Positions 1 through 7,331 of a DNA stretch of 64,000 nt are shown here, piece by piece. The first letter of the stretch is position 1. Each line of letters begins with the position of its first letter. The stretch is from contig NZ_JOFJ01000010.1 in assembly GCF_000718255.1 (NCBI RefSeq), positions 97,014-161,013 on the forward strand, written 5' to 3'. Below the pieces are notes generated by a model, which saw only the letters and a list, made by a program, of their open reading frames with translations, searched no databases and was not told the DNA's origin. The position numbers and the translations under genes were made by a program. The stretch is from Spirillospora albida (GTDB lineage: Bacteria; Actinomycetota; Actinomycetes; Streptosporangiales; Streptosporangiaceae).

Positions 1-1040
1 CCGCCGATCTCGGTGTCGGCGAACGGCTTGAGGATGGTGCCGGGGATGGGCGACCAGAGCCGCAGCGTCTCCTCCAGGACGCGGGGGATCACGTCCAGTT
101 TCATGATCGTCTCGTAGGTGGGCGGGGTGGTGTCCGGGAGCAGGCGGTCGACCTCGGCGTAGGCGCGGGCCAGGACGTGGGGGTTGCGCAGCAGGTTGTA
201 GAGGGCGAACGACAGCAGCCCGCTGGTCGTCTCGTGCCCGGCGATCAGGAAGGTCAGCACCTGGTTGCGGATGTTGTCATCGGGCAGCCGCTCCCCGGTG
301 CCGGGGTCGGAGGCGTCCAGCATCAGGCCGAGCAGGTCCGTGCCTCCGGCGCGGTCTCCGGCGCGGCGCTGCCGGATGACGTCGTCCACGAGGTCTTGCA
401 TGGCGCGGATGTCGGCGCGGTAGGCGTCCTCGCGCCTGGTGCGCATCCGGGTGACCAGCGGCGGCTGCCGGGCGCGGACCATGGCCTCGGTCAGGGCGTT
501 GCCCATCGCCTGCAGGAACGGGTGCAGCCGGGGGGACGAGAAGGAGTCGAACCGGTAGCCGAAGCCGGTGAGCGCGATCGTGTCCAGGGTGAGGCGCGTC
601 ATGTCGTCGGCGACGGGGAGGTCCTCGCCCTGACGGCGCGTCCAGGACGCCACCAGTTCCTGCGCGATGTCGAGCATCTGCGGGAAGTACGCCTTCATGG
701 ACCGCTGGCCGAACGCCGGCATCAGGATGCGGTGCGCCCGGCCCCAGACCGGCTCGTCCCCGCGGGCGGTGAAGAGCCCGTCGCCGGCGAAGTCGCGGAC
801 GATCGCCAGCGGCGGCGCGACGCTCTTGTAGAACCGCTTCTCGTCGCAGATCTCGGCGACGAGGTCGGGGTCGTAGACGAACAGCGGACGACGTCCCAGG
901 ACGTCCAGCTGGTAGATCCCCCCGGGGTGCCGCTCGGCGGTCTCCACGAGGAAGTCGGTGGGCACGTCGCCCGACAGTTGCAGGGCGTTGCCGAGGACGG
1001 GCAGCCCTCGCAGGACGGGGATGGTCCGGTTCGCGGGCAT
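1..1040 (-). CDS. Cytochrome P450, CYP102 (P450 BM3)-like, C-terminus beyond window
   Basis: A haem monooxygenase, probably acting on fatty acids. The first 346 residues are visible and the gene runs off base 1. The reading frame carries the CYP102 signatures: VRDFAGDGLF near residue 74, DMTRLTLDTI near 146, the I-helix oxygen-activation motif AGHETTSGLL near 266 and the ExxR motif as EETLR near 323. Over this length it resembles Bacillus megaterium P450 BM3 residue by residue. The position matching BM3 Phe87, which shapes the substrate pocket, is isoleucine here. The haem Cys loop and any fused FMN/FAD reductase lie outside the window, so self-sufficiency cannot be judged. The ATG has a good AAGGAG ribosome site 5 bases upstream. 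The gene is divergent from a TetR gene, like BM3R1 and FatR control of Bacillus CYP102 genes (family knowledge). Confidence 0.9.
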   Translation of the reverse strand, partial: MPANRTIPVLRGLPVLGNALQLSGDVPTDFLVETAERHPGGIYQLDVLGRRPLFVYDPDLVAEICDEKRFYKSVAPPLAIVRDFAGDGLFTARGDEPVWGRAHRILMPAFGQRSMKAYFPQMLDIAQELVASWTRRQGEDLPVADDMTRLTLDTIALTGFGYRFDSFSSPRLHPFLQAMGNALTEAMVRARQPPLVTRMRTRREDAYRADIRAMQDLVDDVIRQRRAGDRAGGTDLLGLMLDASDPGTGERLPDDNIRNQVLTFLIAGHETTSGLLSFALYNLLRNPHVLARAYAEVDRLLPDTTPPTYETIMKLDVIPRVLEETLRLWSPIPGTILKPFADTEIG

Positions 1041-1069
1041 GGGGCTCCTTGGCGGCGGGCCGGTGCAAG

Positions 1070-1108
1070 CCATACACCGTATGGCGGACGTTACCATACA
1101 GCGTATGG
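1070..1108. promoter_or_regulatory. Twin palindromic operators in P450/TetR divergent promoter
   Basis: Two 15-base inverted repeats of one type, CCATACACCGTATGG (1070-1084) and CCATACAGCGTATGG (1094-1108), start 24 bases apart. Each has 6-base arms and a 3-base centre. They lie between the divergent P450 and TetR genes and overlap the likely TetR start codon. This is the expected layout of an autoregulated TetR operator that also represses the P450. Binding by the adjacent regulator is inferred from position. Confidence 0.8.
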
Positions 1109-1671
1109 CTGTAAGTGCGCACCGGGGTGCCCCCCTGAGCCCCGAAGAGATCTACGCCACGGCCCTGCGCCTCATCGACGCGGGCGGCGTCGAGGGGTTG
1201 TCCATGCGCAAGCTTGCGGTGGAACTCGACGTCAACCCGATGTCGCTGTACCACCACATCGACAGCAAGACGACGCTGCTCCAGCGGGTCTGCGCCCTGG
1301 TCGGCGCCCAGCTGAGCCTGCCGCCCGACGACGGCGCGCCGTGGCCGCAGCAGCTCCGGGCCCTCGGCCACGCCTGCCGCGCCAGCGCCCGCCGCCATCC
1401 GTCCCTGTGGCTGTACGCCCAGTCGCATCCGGAGGTCACCGGCAGCGACCACCGGCTCTGGCGGGCGCTCGACCGCATCCTCACCGCCGCCGGCATCGGC
1501 CCGGACGATCTCGCGCACGCCCGCAAGGCGCTGTTCGCGCTGCTGTCGGGGTTCATCCTCGGCGAGACGACCGGAGCGCTGGACGAGCAGGGCGGGGCCG
1601 CCGACCTCGACGAGACCTTCGAGTCCAGCCTCGACTTCGCCATCGCGGGACTGGCGGCATTCCACCGCTGA
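1105..1671 (+). CDS. TetR family regulator
   Basis: A 188-residue one-component regulator. The N-terminal helix-turn-helix reads LSMRKLAVELDVNPMSLYHH at about residues 33-52, typical of TetR. The C-terminal half is all-helical and of the TetR_C type. The start is uncertain. ATG at 1105 gives a normal N-terminus, but an in-frame ATG at 1081 adds 8 residues, and neither has a clear ribosome site. The gene may be leaderless or translated weakly. The second palindrome runs through the 1105 start, so binding would block its own expression. The neighbour to be controlled is the divergent CYP102-like P450. By analogy with BM3R1, a fatty-acid-like ligand is plausible but unproven. Confidence 0.85.
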   Translation: MAVSAHRGAPLSPEEIYATALRLIDAGGVEGLSMRKLAVELDVNPMSLYHHIDSKTTLLQRVCALVGAQLSLPPDDGAPWPQQLRALGHACRASARRHPSLWLYAQSHPEVTGSDHRLWRALDRILTAAGIGPDDLAHARKALFALLSGFILGETTGALDEQGGAADLDETFESSLDFAIAGLAAFHR

Positions 1672-1703
1672 ACACCGCCGATCGCGCGAAGTACGCTTAC
1701 CTC

Positions 1704-2414
1704 GTGTTCTCGCCTCAAGGTCCGTCGCTGCGCGAGCTGGCGGTGCAGGCACTGTCCTCGGTCGAGCGCGGCTACGACCTGCTCGCCCCGAAGTTCGACC
1801 ACACGCCTTTCCGCACTCCCGACGGCGTTCTCGACGCGACCGCCATCGCACTGCGCCCGCTCGGGCCGTTCGGGCGGGGACTGGACGTGTGCTGCGGCAC
1901 CGGCGCCGGAATGCGAACCCTCGAGCCCCTGTGCCGCGAACGGATCACGGGCGTCGACTTCAGCGCGGGAATGCTCGCGCGGGCGCGCGACTCGCATCCG
2001 AACGCCGGATGGGTGCAGGCCGACGTCAGGGCGCTGCCCTTCGCCGGGGCCTTCGATCTCGCGGTCACCTTCGGGGCACTCGGGCATCTGCTGCCCGCCG
2101 AACGGCCGGCGGTCTTCGCCGGGGTGCACCGCGCGCTCCGATCCGGTGGGCTTTTCGCCTTTCCCGTCGGCGGGCCGCAACCGATCGCCTCGATCGGATA
2201 CTGGACGGCGCTCGGATTCGACGCGGCCATGCGCGTGCGAAACGCCGTGTGGCGGCCACCGTTCGTCATGTATTACCGCACATGCCCGCTGAGCGCCCTC
2301 CAGGACGATTTGAAAGCGGTGGGGTTCACCGTGACGACCCTCCCATTGGCCTGTCTGGGCCGACGCTCGGACGGAAGCCCTCGTCACCGTCTCGTGCTCG
2401 CACGCAAGGGCTGA
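1704..2414 (+). CDS. Class I SAM-dependent methyltransferase
   Basis: A 236-residue enzyme of the Rossmann-fold methyltransferase superfamily. Motif I is LDVCCGTGAG at about residues 61-70, followed by the acidic end of strand 2 in ITGVDFSAGML and a Methyltransf_11-like segment (VTFGALGHLL). The substrate is not identifiable, and a small-molecule acceptor is most likely. The GTG start is chosen because it follows the TetR stop closely and gives a family-length protein. No strong ribosome site is visible. It may be cotranscribed with the TetR gene, 32 bases upstream. Confidence 0.75.
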   Translation: MFSPQGPSLRELAVQALSSVERGYDLLAPKFDHTPFRTPDGVLDATAIALRPLGPFGRGLDVCCGTGAGMRTLEPLCRERITGVDFSAGMLARARDSHPNAGWVQADVRALPFAGAFDLAVTFGALGHLLPAERPAVFAGVHRALRSGGLFAFPVGGPQPIASIGYWTALGFDAAMRVRNAVWRPPFVMYYRTCPLSALQDDLKAVGFTVTTLPLACLGRRSDGSPRHRLVLARKG

Positions 2415-2577
2415 CGGACGCGGCGATTCACGCTGACGGAGCGCGTCGGCCACGGAGCAGGCGGCGATCGCCATTCGGTTCGGCGATCTGAGATCGTCCG
2501 ACGCTCTGAGTACCGTTTCCCGGCGCAGCCACCGGACACATTCTCGGCGAGCCGGTGGGGAGAACGGAGGAAGCATC

Positions 2578-3035
2578 GTGACCATCGTCGTCACCACCCC
2601 TACCGGCCATGTGGGATCGCGCGTGGTCCGGTTGCTGCTCCAGGCCGGTGTTCGGCCGCGCGTGCTCGTCCGGGATCCGCAACGCCTGGACGACGGCATT
2701 CGCGAACGTGTCGACGTGCGCCAAGGTGATCTCACCGACGCCGCATATGTCCGGGACGCGGTGCGGGGGGCACGTACCGTCTTCTGGGTCGATCCGACTC
2801 CGCACGTGGTCGAGGACCCGGTGGAGACCTCGCTGCGCACCGCGGCGCCCTGCGCGGAGCGGGCCTGCCGCCCTCGGCGGTGGAGGGCATCGCCGGCATG
2901 ACGGCAGGCACCCGTGACCTGGTTCCCGAGCAGCCCCGGGACCTGATCACCACCACGCCCACCACCCTCGCCGGCTGGGCTTACACGACGCTTCGTCCTC
3001 TGCTGCGCTCCGGTGACGGGGTGCCGCGGTCGTAG
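2578..3035 (+). pseudogene. Decayed NmrA/NAD(P)H-binding oxidoreductase
   Basis: A GTG with a clear GGAGG ribosome site opens a normal NmrA-type N-terminus with the dinucleotide motif TPTGHVGSRVV. After about 85 residues the frame loses similarity and stops at 2901. A second frame, from about 2868 to the stop at 3035, gives a convincing family C-terminus (TTTPTTLAGWAYTTLRPLL). Total length is about 458 bases, against roughly 840 expected, so both a frameshift and an internal deletion are needed. The beginning could still be translated as a 107-residue fragment. An intact paralogue-like gene of the same superfamily lies at 59866-60711. Confidence 0.65.
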
Positions 3036-3281
3036 CGCGCATCGAACCGCTGAGCGACCACTCGCGATTCGTCGCGCGGTTGGCCGCCACAGATGGGCGT
3101 TCCGGGGCGGCGCCGTCCGGCAATCGGGTCGCGGACGTCATTTTGGCCCTTCGATGAACGAGCGCGACCGGCGGCTTGAGAAAATTCAGATCGCTCACGA
3201 AGGTGTCTAGCTGCGAATTCGCGGTCTCCGGCGCGACTTCGGCCGGCCGGCCGGGTGCGCATTCGGCGCGGGATCGGCACA

Positions 3282-3803
3282 ATGATCGGGTTCCCGCCCA
3301 GGATGGAGTGGATCGTGTCGAGCGGCAGGCCCAAGTTCTTCGATTCCTCGATGTTCGCCCCCGCGATGAAGGCGCTCACCCGCAGCCATGTGACGCTCTT
3401 CCGCGCCACCGGCGGACGCGTCGGGCGCAAGTTCCGGTTCGGCAGCGCATTCCCGTCCGGGGTGCCGGTCTGCCTGCTCACCACGACGGGCCGCAAGTCC
3501 GGCAAGGACCGCACCATGGCGCTGCTCTACCTGCCGGACGGGGAGCGCGTCATCATCGTCGCCTCCCGTGGCGGAACCGGCAAGCACCCCCAGTGGTACC
3601 TGAACGCCGGCGCGAATCCGCAGGTCAAGGTGCAGACGGGGCGGCGTCCGCAGCCGATGACGGCGCGCACCGCCGAAGGCGAGGAGCGCGCCGACCTCTG
3701 GCGGCGCCTGGTCGAGTTCTATCCCGAATACGGCAACTACCAGGAATGGACGGACCGCGAGATCCCCGTCGTCATCTGTGAGCCGGTCAAGGCCGCCTCA
3801 TAA
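3282..3803 (+). CDS. Ddn-like F420-dependent nitroreductase/quinone reductase family protein
   Basis: About 173 residues, matching the deazaflavin-dependent nitroreductase (Ddn/FGD-like split-barrel) family found in actinomycetes. Visible family features are LTTTGRKSGKDRTMALLYLPDG in the core barrel and the GGTGKHPQWYLNAGANP block, in which the tryptophan-tyrosine-leucine-asparagine stretch is characteristic. These proteins use F420H2 to reduce quinones or nitro-compounds (family knowledge). The start is uncertain: ATG at 3282 or 3303, both without a strong ribosome site. The gene lies alone and is convergent with the esterase gene downstream. Confidence 0.8.
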   Translation: MIGFPPRMEWIVSSGRPKFFDSSMFAPAMKALTRSHVTLFRATGGRVGRKFRFGSAFPSGVPVCLLTTTGRKSGKDRTMALLYLPDGERVIIVASRGGTGKHPQWYLNAGANPQVKVQTGRRPQPMTARTAEGEERADLWRRLVEFYPEYGNYQEWTDREIPVVICEPVKAAS

Positions 3804-3830
3804 CCCTTTCGGATTATCGGCCGCGCGTGG

Positions 3831-5105
3831 TCAGGGCAGGCGGAAGCGCGAGACGAAATCCCAGATGACCGCGTTCGCGTCGATGTCCTGCGTCGTCGCG
3901 CCGAGGAACGGGAGCGGGAACGGCGTGCCGCCGGGCCACTGGTGGCCGCCGTTCTTGATCTCGTACAGGACGACGGGCGCGTCCGCCCGGCAATTCCGGT
4001 ACGTGTGCCGGGTGACGGTGGTGCGGTCGCCTGGGTCGATGTCCGGCAGGTCGGTGACATCCGTGGCCGCGCCGCAGCCGTTGTTGGACGCGAAGAACCC
4101 AGCCGCCTCCGGGGCCGTCTCGTACTCAACCAGGGGGTCGGTCGTCCCGTGGATCAGGACGATCGGGACGTGCCGCCCAGGCCGGCAGGACGCCTCGTCC
4201 TGGAGCTGCCCGGCCACCGGGGCGTACGCGGCGAACCGGCGGTTCTCGCAGGCCAGCCGGCTGGTGAAGAACCCGCCGTTGCTCAGGCCGGACGCGTACA
4301 GCCGTTTCGGGTCGGCGTTGAAACGGGAGATCAGGATGTCCTGAAGGCGGTTGATGAAGCCCGGGTCGTCCACATCCGGGTCTCGGGGGACATCCGCGCC
4401 CACCTGCCAGCCCAGCCCGTAATGCTCGGCCGTCACCATGATGAAGCCGCGCGTCCTTGAGTACTGCGACATGCGGCCGAAGAGCTCCGCCATCCACGGG
4501 GTCTCGATCAGGCCGGGAAGGTGGAACAGCACCGGTAGCGGTGAACCGTCGTACCCGTCTGGCAGGGTGACGAGGGCGCGGCGGTCCTGCCCGGCGTGCT
4601 CGATACGTATCGCGTGGTCGCCCGGGTCGAGCGTCCTGTCCTGGATGGTGATCCGCACGGTTCGCCTGGCGGACTCGGAACCGCGCCGGACGTCGGCGGC
4701 GCCGCGCCATACGACCGTGCCGTCGACCGGAGCGGTCACGTCGCCGTGCACCAGAGCCCAGATCCTCACGTCGGCGGACGGGTCCCGCAGGACGAACGTG
4801 CCCGCCATCCCGACCAACGCCTTGCCGACCTTGATGTTCACCGTGGCGGTACCGCCGTCCGCACCCCGCAGCGAGCCCTGGCCCTCGATCCGCTTTGTGG
4901 CGAAATCGACGATGTCATCAGCGATGACGATCCCGCCGGACGTCAGGTCGCCGTCCAGGCGATAGGCGGGTTCTCCCTCGACCGACACGGTGATGCGGTC
5001 CGGCGGGGGACCGTCCGCGTGCGCCGCCGACGGCACCTGCGCGAAGCCGATCGCGAGCGAGATCGCGACGAATGCCCGACACCGGCGCCACGAGAGGATG
5101 TGCAC
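3831..5105 (-). CDS. Secreted PHB-depolymerase/feruloyl-esterase-like hydrolase
   Basis: A 424-residue alpha/beta hydrolase exported from the cell. The start is a GTG at 5105 preceded 7 bases upstream by GGAGG; an upstream GTG at 5123 would include that ribosome site in the coding region and is rejected. The N-terminus is a signal peptide (basic WRRCR, hydrophobic core, AHA cleavage site). A poorly conserved beta-rich domain of about 140 residues precedes the catalytic domain. That domain has the nucleophile elbow GLSNGG near residue 280, an aspartate in HGTTDPLVEY and the His in NGGHQWPGG. The order matches LpqC/PHB depolymerase-type esterases. The natural substrate (polyester or plant ester) is not decided by the sequence. 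Confidence 0.8.
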   Translation of the reverse strand: MHILSWRRCRAFVAISLAIGFAQVPSAAHADGPPPDRITVSVEGEPAYRLDGDLTSGGIVIADDIVDFATKRIEGQGSLRGADGGTATVNIKVGKALVGMAGTFVLRDPSADVRIWALVHGDVTAPVDGTVVWRGAADVRRGSESARRTVRITIQDRTLDPGDHAIRIEHAGQDRRALVTLPDGYDGSPLPVLFHLPGLIETPWMAELFGRMSQYSRTRGFIMVTAEHYGLGWQVGADVPRDPDVDDPGFINRLQDILISRFNADPKRLYASGLSNGGFFTSRLACENRRFAAYAPVAGQLQDEASCRPGRHVPIVLIHGTTDPLVEYETAPEAAGFFASNNGCGAATDVTDLPDIDPGDRTTVTRHTYRNCRADAPVVLYEIKNGGHQWPGGTPFPLPFLGATTQDIDANAVIWDFVSRFRLP

Positions 5106-5213
5106 GGGAGCCCTCCGTTCCACGGATCACCCCCGACCACCACCAGGCTAGGCACCGGACGCACCGCAGTCACCCCCGACGATCACGGACGACGCGGCAG
5201 GATCCGGCCAAAT

Positions 5214-5250
5214 CGGCTCCGCATCCGTCCGGCGGATGCGGAGCCGATCC
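5214..5250 (-). terminator. Terminator hairpin after rsr
   Basis: A perfect 16-base inverted repeat (5214-5229 and 5235-5250) with a 5-base loop follows the rsr stop codon at 5260 on the minus strand. The T-tract is weak, as is usual in such GC-rich genomes. It could also serve as a barrier to transcripts in the other direction. Confidence 0.7.
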
Positions 5251-5259
5251 CTTCCGCCG

Positions 5260-6846
5260 TCACGCGGCGGCGGTCTTCCACGGCCAAACGGCGTCGTGGC
5301 CGGCCTCCATCAGCGGAATGAGCCGGAACGTCGCGTCGGTCATCCCGCCGAGCTCGTGCCGCGTCCCGATCCCGGCCGGCATCGCCGCGTGCTTGTAGCC
5401 GGCCAGGTTGAACCCGTACATCGGCACATGCTGCGGCACCGCCTGCCCGACCTCGCCGCGCCCGTCGACGAACGTCTGCATGTCCGACAGGATGATCACC
5501 CGGTCGTGCCCGCGGTAGGTCGCGCGGACGGCCGCGGCGATGCGGGTGCCGTGCCCGACCTCGCCGATCCGGCCGACGAACCGCCCCACCTCGCGCAGCA
5601 CGGACGCGCCACGCCCCACCTTGTGGCGGAACGTGCCGTCCGCGAACCCGTGCAGATCGACATCGTTCCCGCGCGTCGCGAGGACGACGCCGAACAGCGC
5701 GGCCATCTGCGCGTACGACATGGTCGACCGGGCCGAAACCCCCCTGCCCAGCATCGACCCCGAGGTGTCCGCGAGGACGAGCGTCCGGCCGGGCAGCGCG
5801 GGCACGTTCGCGGTCGACGCCGCCAGCGCCTTCTCGAGCGCGTCGCCCCAGCGCAGCGACGGTGCCGCCTGGTACGCCGAGAAGAACCGGAACGGGAACT
5901 GCCGTGACCGCGCCACCTGCTCCGGGTCGGACAGGCTCGCCGCGACCCGCGCGGCGACCTCGTCCGAAACCCCGGCCTGGTCGAAGTTCCGCAGGTTGCG
6001 GAGCCGCGCCATGTACCCCATGGACGGAATGACCGCCTCCCAGGCGGCCGCGTCCATCGGCCCCTGCAGCCAGCCGGCCAGCGCCTCCCAGGTGATGCCC
6101 GCGTCCCGGAGCCGGTCCGGGGCCGCGAGAACCGCGCGCCGCTCGCCGACGGGCAGCGACATCAGCTCCGCACGCGCCCGCAGCACTCGCAGGCTCGACG
6201 GGATCTCCTCGCCCCGACCGTGACGCCGGTCCAGCGCATGCCGGAACAGGTCGCCCTGCCACGGCGCACCCGGTACCGGGTGGACCAGATCGATGACGTC
6301 CCCGAACCGGAAACCCCGGGAATCGCCGTCGTACTTCAGCAGCGCCCGCTCGCCGTAGAGCCGCTGGACGGCATCGCCGACGCCCCGCTTCACCGGCTTC
6401 GGAATGGCGCGCCCGTACGTGGACGTCCAGTAGGCCAGCGCTTCACCCGGCTCGTCCGGCCGCTGCAGCACACTCGCCACGAGCTGCCGGTTGCCGCCGC
6501 TCAGCCCGGCGTCCAGCCGCGCGCGCACCGCCTCGAGCGCCGCGACCACGGGCGCCGAACGCATGTTGGCCTCGCCGCGCAGCCACGGCAGGAACTCCGC
6601 GAGCCACTCCGGATCGTCGACGGCGACCTCGTGGACGAGCTCACGGAACCGCGCGTCACGCGCACCGGCGGACTCGTAGAAGGTGTCCTCGCCGACCATG
6701 TTCGCGACCGCCAGAAGGAAGAGCTCACTCTTGGCGTCCCGCGCATATGCGGGCGCCCCCTCGTGGGTACGGCCGGACGGCACCGTCTCGGTCTTGATCA
6801 GACCGGCGACCGCCGCGCGCACGGCGGCGCGATTGAACTTGGCCAT
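5260..6846 (-). CDS. rsr: Ro60/Rsr TROVE-domain RNA-binding protein
   Basis: A 528-residue orthologue of the Ro60 autoantigen, a ring protein that binds Y RNAs and misfolded RNA. The TROVE domain covers about residues 5-335 and contains the expected AIPKPVKRG and SMGYMARLRNLRNF blocks. A von Willebrand A domain follows, with an intact metal site: DTSGS near residue 350, the Thr in GHGTR and the Asp in ILSDMQT. In studied bacteria Rsr partners with Y RNAs and exoribonucleases such as PNPase in RNA decay and rRNA maturation (family knowledge). Four Y-RNA-like units lie just upstream on the same strand. The ATG follows a hairpin whose 3' arm supplies the ribosome site, so expression of rsr is probably coupled to read-through of the array. 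Confidence 0.95.
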   Translation of the reverse strand: MAKFNRAAVRAAVAGLIKTETVPSGRTHEGAPAYARDAKSELFLLAVANMVGEDTFYESAGARDARFRELVHEVAVDDPEWLAEFLPWLRGEANMRSAPVVAALEAVRARLDAGLSGGNRQLVASVLQRPDEPGEALAYWTSTYGRAIPKPVKRGVGDAVQRLYGERALLKYDGDSRGFRFGDVIDLVHPVPGAPWQGDLFRHALDRRHGRGEEIPSSLRVLRARAELMSLPVGERRAVLAAPDRLRDAGITWEALAGWLQGPMDAAAWEAVIPSMGYMARLRNLRNFDQAGVSDEVAARVAASLSDPEQVARSRQFPFRFFSAYQAAPSLRWGDALEKALAASTANVPALPGRTLVLADTSGSMLGRGVSARSTMSYAQMAALFGVVLATRGNDVDLHGFADGTFRHKVGRGASVLREVGRFVGRIGEVGHGTRIAAAVRATYRGHDRVIILSDMQTFVDGRGEVGQAVPQHVPMYGFNLAGYKHAAMPAGIGTRHELGGMTDATFRLIPLMEAGHDAVWPWKTAAA

Positions 6847-6847
6847 G

Positions 6848-6880
6848 AAAAAGGCTCCTTCCGAGATGGAGGGAGCCTTT
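6848..6880 (-). terminator. Terminator-like hairpin overlapping the rsr ribosome binding site
   Basis: On the minus strand, AAAGGCTCC (6880-6872) pairs with GGAGCCTTT (6858-6850). The stem can be extended by three more pairs past one C-A mismatch, leaving an ATCTC loop, and ends in five T residues. This is a good intrinsic terminator for the Y RNA array. The AAGGAG in its 3' arm sits 8 bases before the rsr ATG at 6846, so the same hairpin would hide the ribosome site on read-through transcripts. Function as attenuator or translational switch is inferred. Confidence 0.8.
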
Positions 6881-7029
6881 CCGCGGTGGTGCCCGAGATC
6901 AGAATCGGCAACGGCCGTTTCCCATTGCTCTGCCCGACTGAGCTACACCACCTCGCGGTGGCGGTGGGACTCGAACCCACGACCCATGGATTGAGAAGTA
7001 TCCGTTGCCTTCGCACCGGGCACCCGCGG
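6881..7029 (-). ncRNA. Y-RNA-like unit 1 with permuted tRNA-like module
   Basis: The unit is closed by GGTGCCCG (7024-7017) pairing with CGGGCACC (6895-6888), extended by CCGCG/CGCGG. An asymmetric internal loop holds GTGCGAA opposite GATTCTGATCT, followed by a second perfect stem GGCAACGG/CCGTTGCC. The apical part is a tRNA elbow in permuted order: a T arm (GTGGG, loop TTCGAGT, CCCAC), a 7-pair acceptor-like stem CGCCACC/GGTGGTG capped by a GCGA tetraloop, then TA and a D arm (GCTC, loop AGTCGGGCA, GAGC). An anticodon-stem remnant CCAT/ATGG links the module to the lower stem. This is the architecture of YrlA-type bacterial Y RNAs, which mimic tRNA. It is not a functional tRNA gene, because the acceptor ends are joined. 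Confidence 0.88.
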
Positions 7030-7040
7030 AACACATGCCC

Positions 7041-7153
7041 CCTCCCGAGATCAGGTCGGCGCACGGACCGCCCCGCCGTGTTGGGGCAACGGGCCTGACC
7101 AGGCCTGCAAGGGGTCGAACCTCGAAGTATCCGTTCACCTGCGCACCGGGAGG
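7041..7153 (-). ncRNA. Y-RNA-like unit 2 with reduced permuted tRNA-like module
   Basis: The terminal stem is CCTCCCG (7153-7147) with CGGGAGG (7047-7041). The internal loop is GTGCGCA opposite GACCTGATCT, and the inner helix GGTGAACGG pairs with CCGTGCGCC with one mismatch. The apical module is again permuted: T arm CGAGG, loop TTCGACC, CCTTG; acceptor-like stem CAGGCCT/AGGCCCG with one A-C mismatch and a GGTC tetraloop; then TT and a D-like arm GCCCC, loop AACACGGC, GGGGC. Sequence differs widely from units 1 and 3 while the fold is kept, which supports an RNA function. Gene-finding programs may miss it or place spurious reading frames across it. Confidence 0.78.
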
Positions 7154-7172
7154 TGCGTATTCGGTTGTCTCC

Positions 7173-7322
7173 AGAGAGTTCCCGAGAACAAGGTCGGCGA
7201 AGGTCACCGTAAGCGCTCTACCGATTGAGCTACGCCGGCCCGAAGGCCGGCGACGGGACTCGAACCCGCAACCTCTCCATCTCAATTGGAAGTATCCCTC
7301 ACCTGCGCACCGGGAACACTCT
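7173..7322 (-). ncRNA. Y-RNA-like unit 3 with permuted tRNA-like module
   Basis: The terminal stem AGAG-T-GTTCCCG (7322-7311) pairs with CGGGAAC-T-CTCT (7184-7173) with one T-T mismatch. The internal loop is GTGCGCA opposite GACCTTGTTCT, and the inner helix GGTGAGGG/CCTTCGCC is fully paired counting G-T wobbles. The permuted tRNA elbow follows: T arm GCGGG, loop TTCGAGT, CCCGT; an 8-pair acceptor-like stem CGCCGGCC/GGCCGGCG capped by a TTCG tetraloop; then TA and a D arm GCTC, loop AATCGGTA, GAGC. The cap (UUCG) differs from unit 1 (GCGA), yet both are exceptionally stable tetraloops, as expected if the acceptor stem must stay closed. Confidence 0.88.
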
Positions 7323-7331
7323 GAAGTCGTA

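Noticed and set aside
6905..7280. Ordinary tRNA genes, suggested by T- and D-arm sequences
   Set aside because: Order of arms is permuted, no normal anticodon arm is found, and the acceptor ends are joined by a tetraloop, so these are tRNA mimics, not tRNA genes.
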